From: Misgurnus anguillicaudatus
Lineage: Eukaryota > Chordata > Actinopteri > Cypriniformes > Cobitidae
Reading direction: 5' to 3'
NCBI RefSeq assembly: GCF_027580225.2
Contig: NC_073358.2
Coordinates: 31,584,501 to 31,648,500, forward strand
Length of the DNA stretch: 64,000 nt
Each line of letters begins with the position of its first letter. The stretch's first letter is position 1. The notes beneath the pieces are model-generated. The model was not told where the DNA came from. It was given only the letters and a program-made list of their open reading frames with translations, and ran no database searches. A program made the translations under genes and the position numbers. This document shows positions 1 to 11,951 of this stretch, in pieces.

Positions 1-200
1 TAAATTAAGATGCTTTTTCTTGATGAACAAAACGACTCAAGAAAATAAGTCTAGTTTTTAGACCAAAAATATAAAATTTAAGTGATTTTGTGCATAAAAC
101 AAGCAAAAAAATCTGCCAATGGGGTAAGCTAATTTTTCTTGAGTTTTTTATGAATTTAGTGTTTAATAAAAAGGTTCAATATTTTTTGCTTACCCCATTG
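1..200. repeat. Dispersed repeat end with caatggggtaagc inverted pair
   Basis: The 13-bp caatggggtaagc (117-129) is repeated inverted as gcttaccccattg (188-200). The AT-rich sequence before it matches a cyprinid dispersed repeat in character. It enters from outside the window. Confidence 0.5.
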
Positions 201-207
201 TCAGCAC

Positions 208-751
208 CACTTCCTGGGGGTCGAGTGTACTGCGCAGACTCAAACTGAGCTTAATGACGTATATGTCACGTGAGCAACCGGTCTGACAATTGTAAGTCTT
301 CTGATAGCCGTGCCAATTTGTCCATTAATTATTTCTAAAGAAACACAAAAATGTATAAAATGCTCCATTACTATGCAGCTTACGTTATGGCCCAGTAGAA
401 GCAGTTTTTGTAAAAATAGGCTACCGATTGCGTCATAACCTGCGACTCTCTGTCGCACAGTAGCGAAATTACCGTATGGACTGGAGGAGAAGCTCATAGG
501 CAATTATTTACTGTCTATGAGGCAATCGGGTGGACGTGGAGACATAAAGTCAAGAAAGAATATTAATCAGAATACTTACCAAAATTTGCTCCTGTTCAAG
601 CTCGCTGTCTCTGCAAGATTCGGTGGGTGATTTAAATTTCTCTTGGCACGGCTATCAGAAGACTTACAATTGTCAGACCGGTTGCTCACGTGACATATAC
701 GTCATTAAGCTCAGTTTGAGTTTGCGCAGTACACTTGACCCCCAGGAAGTG
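208..751. mobile_element. Foldback element with ~109-bp near-identical inverted arms
   Basis: 208-316 and 643-751 are inverse copies with only about two differences (cacttcctgggggtc ... gatagccgtgccaa). The 326-bp loop has no recognised domain. Near-identity suggests recent origin or gene conversion. No target duplication was found. Confidence 0.8.
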
Positions 752-936
752 CGTCCTTCTAATTGACTTCACTTGTCTCCGTTGAATCCAATTGGGTCGC
801 TGTGTCCCTTTCTTTTACTGTCTATGGTGTGAATGCACAGTTAGTGCCCCTTTTTTTTGGTTTGGGCCACTGCCCCTCAAAATGTCTGTGCATGGCCCTA
901 ATGTAACAGTTAGCTGGCTTTGAAGAAATCCTTGCT
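752..936. other. intergenic
   Basis: No gene or clear repeat between the 208-751 foldback element and the agctggt repeat. Confidence 0.5.
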
Positions 937-1115
937 GAAAACAGCTAGTAACAAACTTAACCTCCCAGTCGGTCAAAGCTGGTATTCTGCTGGTTTTAGC
1001 TAGTGGGTCAGCTGGTATTCCAGTGGTTAAAACCCCTCTAAAGCCATCATATTAAACCAGCCGAGCTGACGCCGTTGGTAGACCAGCTACTGCCAGCCTA
1101 AGTTGGTTGGCTATT
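937..1115. repeat. agctggt-rich short repeat
   Basis: Multiple ccagc/gctgg motifs in both orientations (gctggtattctgctgg ... accagctactgcc) give a small imperfect hairpin typical of a teleost MITE. Confidence 0.45.
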
Positions 1116-1212
1116 TCTTACAACAGAGACATGGTGCAATGTTTTGTTTTGTGAAGTTCTGTTAAATTTTGTATTTAGTATCTTATTATACTAAGACTTC
1201 TTTTATTCTTTT

Positions 1213-1965
1213 TTCAGCAGTAACAACATAAACACGCGACTTTCATGGTCATCACGTAACTTTCTGTAAACTCAGCGTAGAATAAATAACAACAAAGTCC
1301 TTTTAAAGTAGCTTATTTATATGACAAGCAAAATAAACAACACGTAGATTACATAGAAACCCAAAACATTTGTTATTTTCGACGTTTCGGTGTTTGTTTA
1401 AGAGTTCATTTTCAGCAACTAGTCAGACCATTAAACAAACAGAAACCGGAAGTAAAGTTCGGACCAGGCGCTTATCACGTCACCGCGCGTGCGCCCGTCT
1501 ATAGACAGTCTATAGACGGTTTCAGCAGTAATAACATAAACAAATGGCTTTCGTGGAACACACGTAACTTCCGGTAAACTTCCACAAAGAATCAATAGCA
1601 ACAGAGTCCTTCTAGAGTAGTTTATTTCAGATAACAAGCAAAATAAACAACAAGTAGATTACCTTAGTTCAAATCATAGCTAGAAAATCATATCAAAAAC
1701 TACACTGAGCTTACGTTACTATGTAAAATGTGTACATAATGTATACAATGTTAACTACAAATAGGCTGCCAAAGCTCCCTTCACATAGCGTTGATCCATG
1801 ATTGCCATCTCCCCTCATCTTTAGGAAAGCAAAACATTTGTTATTTTCGATGAAGTATTTGTTCCAGAGTTTAGTTTAGCCACTAGCAAGACCATTAAAC
1901 ATCAGAGACCAGAAGTTAAGTTTTGTCCACACGCGTAACAGCGACAAAGCGCCACCCTATAACCC
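1213..1965 (+). mobile_element. Two head-to-tail copies of the TATAGACGGTTTCA element
   Basis: Copy 1 (1213-1506) and copy 2 (from 1509) both read ttcagcagtaa-aacataaac ... aaatagtcagaccattaaa and share ctatagac junctions. Copy 2 is interrupted at about 1680-1835 by unrelated DNA. A third, cleaner copy is at 49414-49712. Confidence 0.7.
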
Positions 1966-3150
1966 AATAGCACCCTATCCATACCATGGTGTTCAATGTA
2001 GAAAAAAGAGATTTAAAGCATACCTATTTTTTATACCAGCTTTTAAACTGTTTAAAACAGATTCTAAAGTCGGATGCTGCGTGCACAAGCACATATGAGA
2101 GCTGTGTTTAATGCTTTTGTTGCCTCAGCCTTTACAATCTAATGCATGCATGGTATTCTTTTTAATTGGTTTTGCTGATTTTATGCCATCCATATGGCAC
2201 TAGAAAAAGCCTCTGTCTGAGCAGCATAAAACATCCTCTCTGTTTTAGCACTACTATGTACACGATGTTGATGAAGCACTCTAAACAGATGATGGATTGC
2301 TCCTTAACAGCCAAAGCAACTTCACTGTCACGGGCGCTGGAAAGAGAGACAGGAGAAGAGAGAGAGAAAGAGAGAGAGAGAGATTATGTGCTATGGGATG
2401 CAAAGTGTGGCAGCAGAAAGATGTGTGAAACATAAATTAGGATGGTTTTAGGCTGCACAGATGGGCCTTTGCCACTCCATACTGCATACAAACACCTGGA
2501 GCCTAAGGTGGACATCTTCATAGAAAGAGATTCAATGAGATTTTGCAGAAATACTAGCTGGTCCTAGATACTGAAACAGAGTTGACAGGATTACAGTTGG
2601 GTACATAACAAAAATTTCAACTTTGCTGCAAAGGGCAGCATGAATCTAATCAATTCAGTTAAATGTGACATAAATCAAACATTTTCTGCCAATCTCTTTT
2701 CAATACCTATAGAGTAATATTGCATCCTTCATATCTCCAAAGAGTCTTTAGTTTTATCAGATTTATTATAAAAACAAATACAGCTGTACTGCTAACTTTA
2801 TCCACTATACGTTTGTGTTAATTACATTACATGCACTTATGTGCCTATTGCCAACAAAACACAGACATTTAATGCAGTTTTACTTACCGCCTGTGATCTG
2901 TCTCATGACTGGTTCTTGTTTATGAAACATTTATCACCGAAAAGCTAGGAACAAACAAACATACTTGCAATCAATCTGCATTCATTGTTCCCGCTGGCGC
3001 TGGTTTTTGGAAGCTGAACGTGGTATTTCCTTCACAACCAACACACTTCTTTTGTGACACTTTTAATGTTGTGATCCAAAAACAAAATGACAACTATTGC
3101 CACGTTGCTGACAACTTCCATAACCCAAATGTTTATGGCCGTGCTCTTAC
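1966..3150. other. intergenic, single-copy-looking
   Basis: No coding exon or repeat recognised apart from a GA tract near 2350. Open frames here are short and domain-free. Confidence 0.5.
2347..2385 (+). repeat. GA-rich simple repeat
   Basis: gagacaggagaagagagagag followed by further GA units. Similar short GA tracts are at 20270-20290, 24698-24712, 24728-24742, 35645-35660 and 62468-62485. Confidence 0.85.
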
Positions 3151-3596
3151 CGTGGGTTCACACCAGCCGCATTTGAGGCGACAAATTCGCGTCTAGTTTG
3201 CCGCTTTGAGTTTTGAGTTTACTCGCTTCATTCACGCTTGAAATTCTAGTTATTGAGACATTCACGTGGAAATTCACGTCATGGGAGGACTTCTGTGACT
3301 CCGCTCGCTTCCTGTAATCACGTCACTACTAGAGCAAGCTCCTGATTGGTTAACCCGGCACGTTTTTCCGGCAAAGTTCACATTTTTTAACTTGTGCGTT
3401 TCCTGCGGCAACGCTCAATTCGTGCCATTCGCGCGAACTAGATGCGTGAATGAGGCGGAATTGCGTCTACCGCGTCGTGCTAAACGCCTCATTCGCGCCG
3501 CAAGGCCTCTAGATGTGCTTCAACGTGTCTTAACATTGACTTAACATTGAAATCACTCGCACTTGACACCTCTACCCCGGCTGGTCTGAACGCAGC
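3151..3596. mobile_element. CpG-rich TIR repeat (GGTTCACACCAGCCGC ends), uninterrupted copy
   Basis: Left gggttcacaccagccgc and right cggctggtctgaacgcagc are imperfect inverses. Contains many gcg-rich half-palindromes. Its 3290-3440 part matches 42270-42640; the site caagctcctgattg (3335-3348) is the empty counterpart of a SINE insertion there. Confidence 0.65.
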
Positions 3597-3738
3597 ATTA
3601 CTCTCACTCTGGTTGATGTGTGCATGCGCTCTTTCAGGAGAAATGGCCATAAAAGGAATTTCACCCTTTATGACGTCATACAGGACCACATCCAAAAACT
3701 TTTCCGAAACATATACTGACAGAAATACTCTGCCATAC

Positions 3739-4619
3739 TAGGGGTGTAACGGTACGCAAAAATCACTGTTCGATGCTTACCTCAGTTTTGAAGCCACGGT
3801 TCGGTTCATTTTCAGTACAGTAAGGGGAAAAATGCATACATTAAACTGCATACACTATACTTTTTTTAACAATTTATTTACACTTTTTATTAAATATATA
3901 ATAAATAAAATGTATATATATGAAATAAAAAAGAATAATAAATAATAAATAAAAATAAATAAATAAATAAAATACTGCTGCAAAGTTTTCCACTAAATAA
4001 CATACTTTTTTTACATTATTTTATAATAGTAGGTAAATCTTTTCTTAACCTTCTCTTAAACTTTTTCTACTAAAACCTTGCACTAAAACTAACAAATTCA
4101 ATTCCTAAATACATTTATGAACTATTAGCATACATTTTTAACACCAAAACATGTGTTGCCAATGTAAGCTGTGACTTAAACTAACGAACCCCTCCGCAGC
4201 TGAGTAACAGCTGAGTAAGCCCGGGTTACAGCTCTTCTCTGTCCCGACTAACTAATCGCATTGTGACAATGATATCATAGACGACGTGAGAACTTTTGAA
4301 AGAACAAATCAGCGCGTTGACACGCGTTTAACGCGCGCGTTTAGATGCGACACGCAAACATTTACATCAATAATCAAACGAATATACAACTAAGTAAATA
4401 AAAATCTTTCTGCAGGCCGAATTATGTTATATGTTTGACAGAAGACTTGCGCTGAACGCGGAGACTTCCGCCACTTAATATGTTCGATTGGAAACACAAA
4501 AATTGACCTATGTTCCGCACACAAAAGATTGCATTCGGCCATTCGGTGCACATGTGCACTGTGCCAAAAGCCCTGTACCGAAACGATCCGGTACGAATAC
4601 ACGTACCGTTACACCCCTA
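3739..4619. mobile_element. hAT-type element (TAGGGGTGTAACGGTACG ends)
   Basis: Starts TAGGGGTGTAACGGTACG and ends CGTACCGTTACACCCCTA, an exact 18-bp inverse. Flanks TGCCATAC (3731-3738) and TGTCATAT (4620-4627) agree at 6 of 8 positions, a decayed 8-bp duplication. The AT-rich interior includes an AAAT/AAATA tract (3890-3970). Confidence 0.85.
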
Positions 4620-5174
4620 TGTCATATATCTTTTTTTTAAACTTTGCCCATGTTTAGCTTGAGAATTAAACTCTTTAACAGTGTTAATAAGTCAGAATGC
4701 ACGTAATAGCATTGGACATCTCCTTTAAGGTTTAATTCAATTAATTTTTTTCATCCAAATTAAAGTCTTTTTTGTGATTGTCTGTTTTGGCTTTGACAAG
4801 GGCTATTAAAGCCATATGTGCTAAGTTTACCAGATAAAATTGATCTGGCATAGAGTAAGTAAGGGATAATGAAAGCTGGGAATATCAATTAGAAAACAGA
4901 CTCATCAACTACAGACTTGTGGTGAAGGTAGCAATGAATCATTTATAAGCACATTAAACAGGACGAGGGTTAGAAGTGTCCTTACAAATACATCTTTTTA
5001 AAACATTTAGTTAGAGAAATAAATAAAAACTTAAAAACGATCATACAAATTTGTCAACAAAGCGCACATCTACTGAACTTCAGTAACATGAAATGCACAC
5101 ATTTATGTCAGAGGAGAGGTGATGGTAGAAAAAACTTAAATATTCTACATGCTAAAAAATAGTCCTGATAATAA

Positions 5175-5704
5175 AGAGCACATATTTCATTGCTAAAAAA
5201 ACGTTATTTTGTGTATTTGGTATAATACAATGTGTGCGTGTGGTTTACGGTTCAAAAAACACATAATTTTCCACATACCGTACATTTTTGTAGCTCCAGA
5301 TTTCCCTGTCTTCATGAAACGCACAGATTTTGTTCAAAACTGTCTCTGGCCAGGTAACTGGCCTGAATAACTCTGATGTCAGCCGGAAATGTGACGCTTC
5401 TTACCATGTTTGAAAGATTCGGTCACAATGCAATGCTGACAGGAGTTATCTTACAGGCTGTGAGTCCAAGCAGGAGGAATTATGATAATGTCGGTCTTGT
5501 CTACATCATCAATCCCAGGAAGTGAACTATTGCCTACAATCCGTGTGTTTGTTGTAGTCCAAGAAAAGAGATTTACATTGGAAACGATAACTCGCGTCAT
5601 CGTTTACTTTGGGGTTTATACCTTTTGCATACCGTTAACATGTACTAATACACACTTACACACCAAAGAAAATGTAAAATCGTGAATCGGACATTTGGTG
5701 CTCT
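5175..5704 (+). mobile_element. TTAA-flanked MITE 'AGAGCACC family' copy A
   Basis: Ends AGAGCACATATTTCATTGC and ...ATTTGGTGCTCT, followed by TTAA (5705-5708). The left flank is ATAA, a decayed TTAA. It matches copies at 9172-10857 and 31788-32310 over nearly its whole length. The uninterrupted stretch gtcggtcttgtctacatc is the empty counterpart of the hAT insertion in copy B. Confidence 0.8.
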
Positions 5705-7682
5705 TTAAAGAATTATGAGTGGACAAAGGACTGGGACAAGACATTTAAACTCATATCATAGGTACATACATTTCTTCCTGATGATGCAGCATCACACTTT
5801 TTGCTTATCCTTTCCAACACTCACACAGTATCTTTAAAGGCCTGCAATTGTTCCCCAAACTGAGCCGGTTTGGGAAACATTGCAATGCCCTACTTGCTTT
5901 GTTCTTGACAGTTAGCTTTGACGTGAGAAGATTGTCCAAGCGGCACTATTTCCTCCCAGTCTCACTCCTCCTTGCCGCAGGCATGAGTGTGTGTGCGTGG
6001 AGCTGATGGCTTCCGTTGAGCGGGGTGCCGCACGCGCAAAAGGGGTCCTGTCACTCACTTGGAGCGGCCATATGTGTGCCTGCGTGAGCTCAATGCCAGC
6101 GGCAGAGGCTCCCGCCAGAAGACATTAGAGGAGCAGTGGGGCGTCATTACCCAGGCACCATGATTGATTAACCGTGAATCAGGAGCACCAGGGCCCCTCA
6201 AAAGCCCCGAGCCGATGGGAGGAGGGAGCCCCCTGCAGATGTGGGGGTGTAATTGCATCAAGGCTTGGCAGGAGGAAAGGCAGACAGGGGAGACAAACAC
6301 ACAGATGAGTGCCCTCATTAGTGGGGGAATGAGATCAGTATTTCTACTAATGCAAGCCGGTTCGGTATGTGTGTGGCACTGACTGAATAAAGCTATTTGA
6401 TACTTTTGCGAATCAAAAAACTCCAAAATTAAATGAGGCAAAAATATCGGAGGCCTTTAAATGAATTCATTATTTCATCTCTATCTACGTTTTTGGGTCC
6501 ACATTCACGAGGTGTCAAAAATGAGTCACACTGAGATGCTGAGCTGATCAGAAACTAGTGAAGAATAAGGGAACCTTTTTCCGCTCCGAACACTCTGATT
6601 CCTATCGGTAGGGAATCTCGGATGAGATGATGATCCCTTAATGGCCCCCTGCCCTTCATCTTTCCCGCTCTCCCTCACTTCTCCATGTCCCGGAGCCATG
6701 CAGCGCATTTGTGTGCTGCGGAGGGGTGACTAATGAAATCCAGCGAGAGGCAGCCAGCCCTGGGAATCGACGCTAATGTTTTGTTTGGTATTAAGATGCG
6801 CAAAGGCAACTCAAACACCCACTGACTTGGACGCGAAAACATTTGGAATGGGCTCATCAATCAAGCTCCACCACGCTGGAACTGTCTAATCCTGGGGTGC
6901 ATCACGAGCCGTGGCAACACGCCGTACACGACACACACACACATTAGATGTCATTCACACATGTATGAATTCAAAGTGGCTGGGGAGTTAAAAAAGTGAC
7001 TTACAAACTTATATTTGTAGGGACATTTTGGGGGTGTGTGACAAAAATAGCCCCATATTCTAGCATGGAGTCAGCTCCCAGGTGGTGGTAGGTGACTCCT
7101 CTCCTAAGATCATGGGACTGGTTTCGATTATGCTTCTTGTATAGGATTGACTTTGTATCTTACTGTATACTGTGACAGTATACAGTATTTTAATATTTTG
7201 GAAAAAGTGGCAAAACAGAATTGGGAAGAAACGAGATGATTAAGGGAAAAAAGCAATATCAAAAAGTTTAAATATACAGATGTAAAAGAGAGCAATATTT
7301 CTGTCACCAAGGGCAGCAATAAATAAAGAGATTACAATAAATGTAATAATGGTTAGTGTACTAGTAGTCAGTTGAAATAAAAATACTGTAGTTGGGTTGG
7401 AGAGGTGATGTACCACACACTTCAACAGCAGGGTGTAATCGAATTTAGCAGCATGGATGTGGTGAGTGGGTTATGGGACAGATATTGTAGTCCACCAGAC
7501 AAAAAAACTCCAATTAAAAATTCACGTTATGTCAATTACGATCAAGTTTAATACATTGTCGGAAGTATTACATTTTTGACTTTACGGCTTTACATAAGTA
7601 TCACTTTATAGAGATTTCATTTCAGATTATGCTCTTTGCTTTATTTTTAATAAGATACAGTACTAAATCACCCTGCAGTACT
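5705..7682. other. intergenic with candidate conserved non-coding block (about 5900-6900)
   Basis: 5900-6900 is repeat-free and locally GC-rich, with homeodomain-type words such as gattgattaa and taatgaaatc, a typical look of vertebrate developmental enhancers. The overlapping open frames on both strands have no domain signature. 6920-7680 is AT-rich and unremarkable. Confidence 0.35.
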
Positions 7683-7984
7683 AAACTGTACCTTTTCTGT
7701 CGCTATAGGTGGAACCCTCAAAAAATCATTTTGGTACCTTTATGGGAAAAGAACACATTGAAATTTATTTGGGGTAAATATTATACCCTAAGGACATATT
7801 GTGTACTTTAAGGGACATTTTTGTACCAGTTAAATTTTAGGGGTACAAAACAGTTAACTTTAAAGGTACACAATAGATCCTTAAAGTAATGTACCCCAAA
7901 AGTTAGTTTGTATTATCTTTAGTATACATGTACCACCCCAGCGACAGAAAAGGTACAGTTTTGTACCTTTTTTCTGACCGTGTG
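7683..7984. mobile_element. Palindromic MITE (aaactgtaccttttctgtcgc arms)
   Basis: Left arm 7683-7716 (actgtaccttttctgtcgct) is mirrored at 7930-7962 (agcgacagaaaaggtacagt). The right side has an extra outer part, ttgtaccttttttctgaccg, lost on the left. The interior is a run of gtacc/ggtac words. Confidence 0.75.
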
Positions 7985-8331
7985 TGATGATTATAAAATA
8001 CATTGTTTGCATTATTGTAAATGTTTAAAAGCCTTAAAATGCCAGTATGACATTTGTGATGGCCTTCTTAAATAGTCCTTTAATATTACAGTCTTAAATT
8101 GGTTTGAATGTGACTACTCATCTCATTATTCCCTTATAAAATGGTCTCCTATTAAAACAACAGCTACCATGATGGTGTTATCCACTGGTAAATAACAGCA
8201 ATGTGGGATAGGTTGAACATTGTCATGTTGAAAGGTTGTTATAACAACTTAAATAGCAATTTAGAATTTGCAAATTACATTTCCCAAACCACTGAGAAAT
8301 TCATAACAAGTACTAGTCATAGTAAGACTCT

Positions 8332-8474
8332 TGTATAGTTCAGTGGTAGAGCATTGGATTAGCAGCACAAAAGGTCATGGGTTCGAACCCATGGAACACA
8401 AATGCTGATAAAAATGTATACCTTTTCATGCACCGTAAGTCGCTTTGGAGCTTCTGCCAAATGCATAAATGTAC
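8332..8474 (+). mobile_element. tRNA-derived SINE with LINE-type 3' tail
   Basis: A box tagttcagtggtagagca and B box gggttcgaacccatgg, then ctgataaaaatgtatac and the tail gtaagtcgctttgg...ctgccaaatgcataaatgta. The cyprinid SINE type with the best-preserved head in this window; other fragments here are judged against it. Confidence 0.85.
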
Positions 8475-8522
8475 AGTAGTAATTTTTTATTTGCTTCACA
8501 TTCTTATTACATAGTAAGCCAA

Positions 8523-8660
8523 TATGTGACCACAAATACAGTAATTGAGATTTAATATGAAATTTGAATAGACAAACTTTCCATTGATCTATTAGAATAG
8601 GACAATGTTTGGTTGAGATACCAAAAAAAACCCTAAATATTTTCATGGAACATGATTATC
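8523..8660. repeat. Fragment of a ggtccagggtcaca-type dispersed repeat
   Basis: tatgtgaccacaaatacag ... aaactttccattgatc resembles the 53858-54140 repeat inverted and diverged. Confidence 0.4.
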
Positions 8661-8675
8661 TTGGAATAAAAAAAT

Positions 8676-9110
8676 TAGGGATGCACCGATAGGATTTTTT
8701 GGGCCGATACCAATTTAAACAGACAACTTCTGGCCGATACCGATATTTAACACTTGTATACAATACTATACAGTTAGTCTATTAGCTAGTTTATTTCTGC
8801 ATCAAATTATTTTTGCTGAACATGGATTGGATCTAATTAACATTCAACTGACCAACATAATAAGAGAGGCACAAATTAAGCTAAAACAAATATAAGAAGA
8901 CAGCATGACAACCTTCAAAGGTGGTTTTTGCTATTCAGCATTTATTTTATTAACAACATTAACTAATTTTTAACATATATTTCTTTATGCAGTTCATTAA
9001 TAAACAATCGGTATCGGCCTTTCTTGTGCTATTGACGATATGCCGATGGTTTCAAATTCATCAAAAATTGGCCGATAAATATCGGCAGCCGATACATCGG
9101 TGCATCACTA
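8676..9110. mobile_element. hAT-like element (TAGGGATGCACCGAT ends)
   Basis: TAGGGATGCACCGATAGG ... CATCGGTGCATCACTA are inverted ends; repeated gccgatac/tatcggc motifs occur inside both ends. 435 bp, non-coding. A-rich flanks prevent a clear duplication call. Confidence 0.75.
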
Positions 9111-9171
9111 AAAAATCTATTATTTTGACCCATACAATGACTATTGCTACAAATATATCCATGCGCCTTAA

Positions 9172-10857
9172 AGACCAACTATCGTCCGATTCACGATTTT
9201 ACATTTCCTTTGGTGTGTAAGTGTGTATAAGTACATGTTAACAATATGCAAAAGGTACAAACCCCAAAGTAAACAATGACACGGTTTATCGTTTCCAAAG
9301 TAAATCTTTTTTCTTGGACTACAACAAACACACGGATTGTAGGCAACAGTTTACTTCCTGGGATTGGTGATGTAGACAAGACTAGTGTTTTTTTTGGCAG
9401 CCCTTTTAGTTTTCGTTTTAGTCTTTTGGACGAAAATGCTTTTAGTTTTAGTCACATTTTAGTCACTTGTAAAATTTATAGTTTTAGTCAAGTTTTAGTC
9501 GACGAAAACGCAAAAAGGTTTTAGTCAAGTTTTAGTCGACGAAAACGCAAAAAGGTTTTAGTCAAGTTTAAGTCAATTTTAGTAAAAAAAGTATTTTTTA
9601 ACCAATGAATTTAGGTTAAAAAGTGTGGTGTATTTAATACAATTAAAATGTGCATTAAGGTTGTCCCTGAGGGCTTGCCATTGTTTTAGTCGGTGTGCCT
9701 TCTGCACATGTCATAAGAAAAAGTTATGAATAAAAAAGTTGAGCCTAATATACCCTGATGTTGAGTTTGTGTGTTACGCTGAGACCTCGCTTCTAAAGTT
9801 AAGAAACGCGTGCCTTGCCTTATTTAAATACACCACAAAAAGTATTGGAAAAGGGCTTAGGTTTGACAAGCAGATACATGTAAAACCTTAAGCTTACCAT
9901 GAAATGTGTCACAAGCCAATTGTCGAGTAAAATTGAATTTATATGATATGTTAACAGCGTGACTTGTTGGTTACCTTTAAAAAATATTAGCGTGATGAGC
10001 CTTCAGGTTCCGCTTGAGATTGGTGGTATTCTTCCCACCTAGTTTGTGGCCACATTTACCGTCGTCTCCCAATATGCATTCCGTTTTTCTGTCTGATGGA
10101 TTATACTGAACGTATGTCCATAAATCATCTCGTCGTTTCCGTTTATTGGCGTCACCACTACGGTCCTTCGGTGGTGGGCGTGAGCGTGAGTGAGATTGTG
10201 TTGACCCAAAACAAGGATAGAAAGTGGCAGCATTGCTGATACTTTTGAGCTAAAAACAGACAGATTTCACGCAAAATAGGCAGAAATGACATGCATTATG
10301 AACGTCAGACTTATAATCATTTTCGTTCCGTCTCGTTTCGTCAACGAAAACTCGAAAGCGTCTCGTCATGTTTTCGTCAACTTAGAGACATTTTTAGCTA
10401 GTCATCGTTGCGTTAGCGTCATAAAAAATATGTGCGTCAACGAAATCATTTCATTATCGTCATCGTTGACGAAAACAACACTGGACAAGACCAACATTAT
10501 CATAATTCTTCCCGCTTTGATTCACAGCCTGTAAGTAATCTTCTGTCAGCATTGCATTGTGAGCGAATCTTTCAAACATGGTAAATAGCGTCACGGCTCA
10601 ATCTTTCAAACACGACTGACGTCAGAGGTATTCAGACCAATCACAACGTACAGATTAGCTGGCCAATCAGGGACACTTTTCAGATCGATGAGCTTTGTAC
10701 AAAACCAGAGCGTTTGAGGAAAACATTATATCTGGAGCTACAAAAATGTACGGTATGTGGAAGATAATGTGTTTTTTAACCATTAACCACGCAAACACAT
10801 TTTATTATACTAAATACACAAAATAACATTGTTTTTAGCAATGAAATAGGTGCGCTT
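9172..10857 (-). mobile_element. TTAA-flanked MITE 'AGAGCACC family' copy B, split by a hAT insertion
   Basis: Minus-strand copy of the same ~525-bp repeat found at 5175-5704 and 31788-32310. Ends AGACCAACTATC / GAAATAGGTGCGCT with TTAA on each side (9168-9171, 10858-10861). The shared core includes ggattgtaggcaacagtttac and aaacatggtaaatagcgtca. The hAT element 9383-10483 interrupts it. Confidence 0.8.
9383..10483. mobile_element. Non-autonomous hAT-type element with exact 8-bp target duplication
   Basis: Begins TAGTGTTTTTTTTGG and ends GAAAACAACACTG (reverse CAGTGTTGTTTTC), flanked by identical GACAAGAC at 9375-9382 and 10484-10491. An 8-bp duplication and CAGTGTTG-type ends are hAT hallmarks. 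The sub-terminal DNA is rich in ttttagtc / gacgaaaac motifs. No transposase frame is present, so it would need one in trans. It sits inside another repeat (9172-10857). Confidence 0.85.
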
Positions 10858-10861
10858 TAAG

Positions 10862-11805
10862 TCCAGGGTCACATTTGTGAACGCAATAACGTTTGTAAAA
10901 TTCCTGAAAGCAATCACTCTCTCAACAGTCCCTGTGCGAAGGCCGGTGCTTCTCTGGAACCTCAGTCAGCTGAGATTAGGGCACGTGATGACAGATTTAG
11001 GTAGACTGGAGCACACGGTGTCACACCTCTCTGTGGTGGGCTTAATCAGAACGGTACACATTACTAATGGCATACATTGATTGATGAGAATGCGTTCTCT
11101 GGATGCTTGCCCTCCTGATTGTGCCTTGCAAAACAATGCTGACTTTGTGTTTCACAATCTATTCCGCTTTCTTTCACAATGTAGCGTAATGAGGCCATGA
11201 TTGCGGCGAAGTTCACTTTTGTGAAGTAAAATCATTTAGTTTGCTGCAGTGGACTTGCTTTTTTAGGTGCCTTTGCTTATAAAGGAGGAGTTCACCCAAA
11301 TTTTAACTTATTCTCACCTACTGTTAATAGCACATCCCTAAGAAATATGCTATTTTCACTTAGTGTATTTAGCATCTATCGCTATTTGCACTAAGTGTAA
11401 ATAGTATCTAACACTGTTTGCACTTAGTGTAAATAGCCACTGCCTAATATATGTCTTCTGAAGCAAACAATACATTTAAAAGATAAAAAAGGATTGATAT
11501 TTTGAGCTTATTTGGCGATCAATACATTGTGTGTTATTGTAAACATACAGATCATACAGTGGCATACAGTGTCTAGCTTCGGCTTACTGTGTTAATGCTA
11601 TATGCATGTTTTGTCACGAGATAAGCAAGAAACAATCATATTCGAACTTATCAACATTTCAAATGCTAATAGACTTAAAATATTAATTGTTTTCTCTCAC
11701 AAAAATGTAGTTTTTCTCCAAAACATTTATTAACTCCTCTGAGTAATCTGAATTACTTTAATAATGGCTATATGTGTCTTAGGGAGCTAAAAATGTTGTG
11801 CCCTG
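10862..11805. other. intergenic
   Basis: No gene; contains the short cttagtgtaaatag repeat (11310-11450). 10,900-11,280 looks single-copy. Confidence 0.45.
11310..11450. repeat. Short tandem/inverted cttagtgtaaatag repeat
   Basis: The word tttgcacttagtgtaaatag or its inverse occurs three to four times at 30-45 bp spacing, giving strong hairpins; probably a decayed MITE. Confidence 0.55.
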
Positions 11806-11807
11806 CA

Positions 11808-11951
11808 TGTATAACTTAGTGGTAGAGCCTTGCGATAACAGCGCAAAAGGTTGAATCCAGGAAACACGCATATCGATACATTTTTTTTAAATTGCACTGC
11901 AAGTTGCTTTTTATAAAAGCGTCTTCCACATGCATAAATGACAATGTAAAT
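11808..11951 (+). mobile_element. tRNA-derived SINE, diverged
   Basis: Head tataacttagtggtagagcc, B box degraded (ggttgaatccaggaa), tail aaagcgtcttccacatgcataaatg. Same family as 8332-8474. Confidence 0.78.

Noticed and set aside
6055..6441. 128-codon minus-strand open frame (and 72-codon plus-strand frame opposite)
   Set aside because: Both frames overlap on opposite strands in a GC-richer block; neither resembles a known protein. Treated as candidate regulatory DNA.
8332..8400. Possible tRNA gene
   Set aside because: Good A and B boxes, but the acceptor stem does not pair and a SINE body and tail follow; it is a SINE head.
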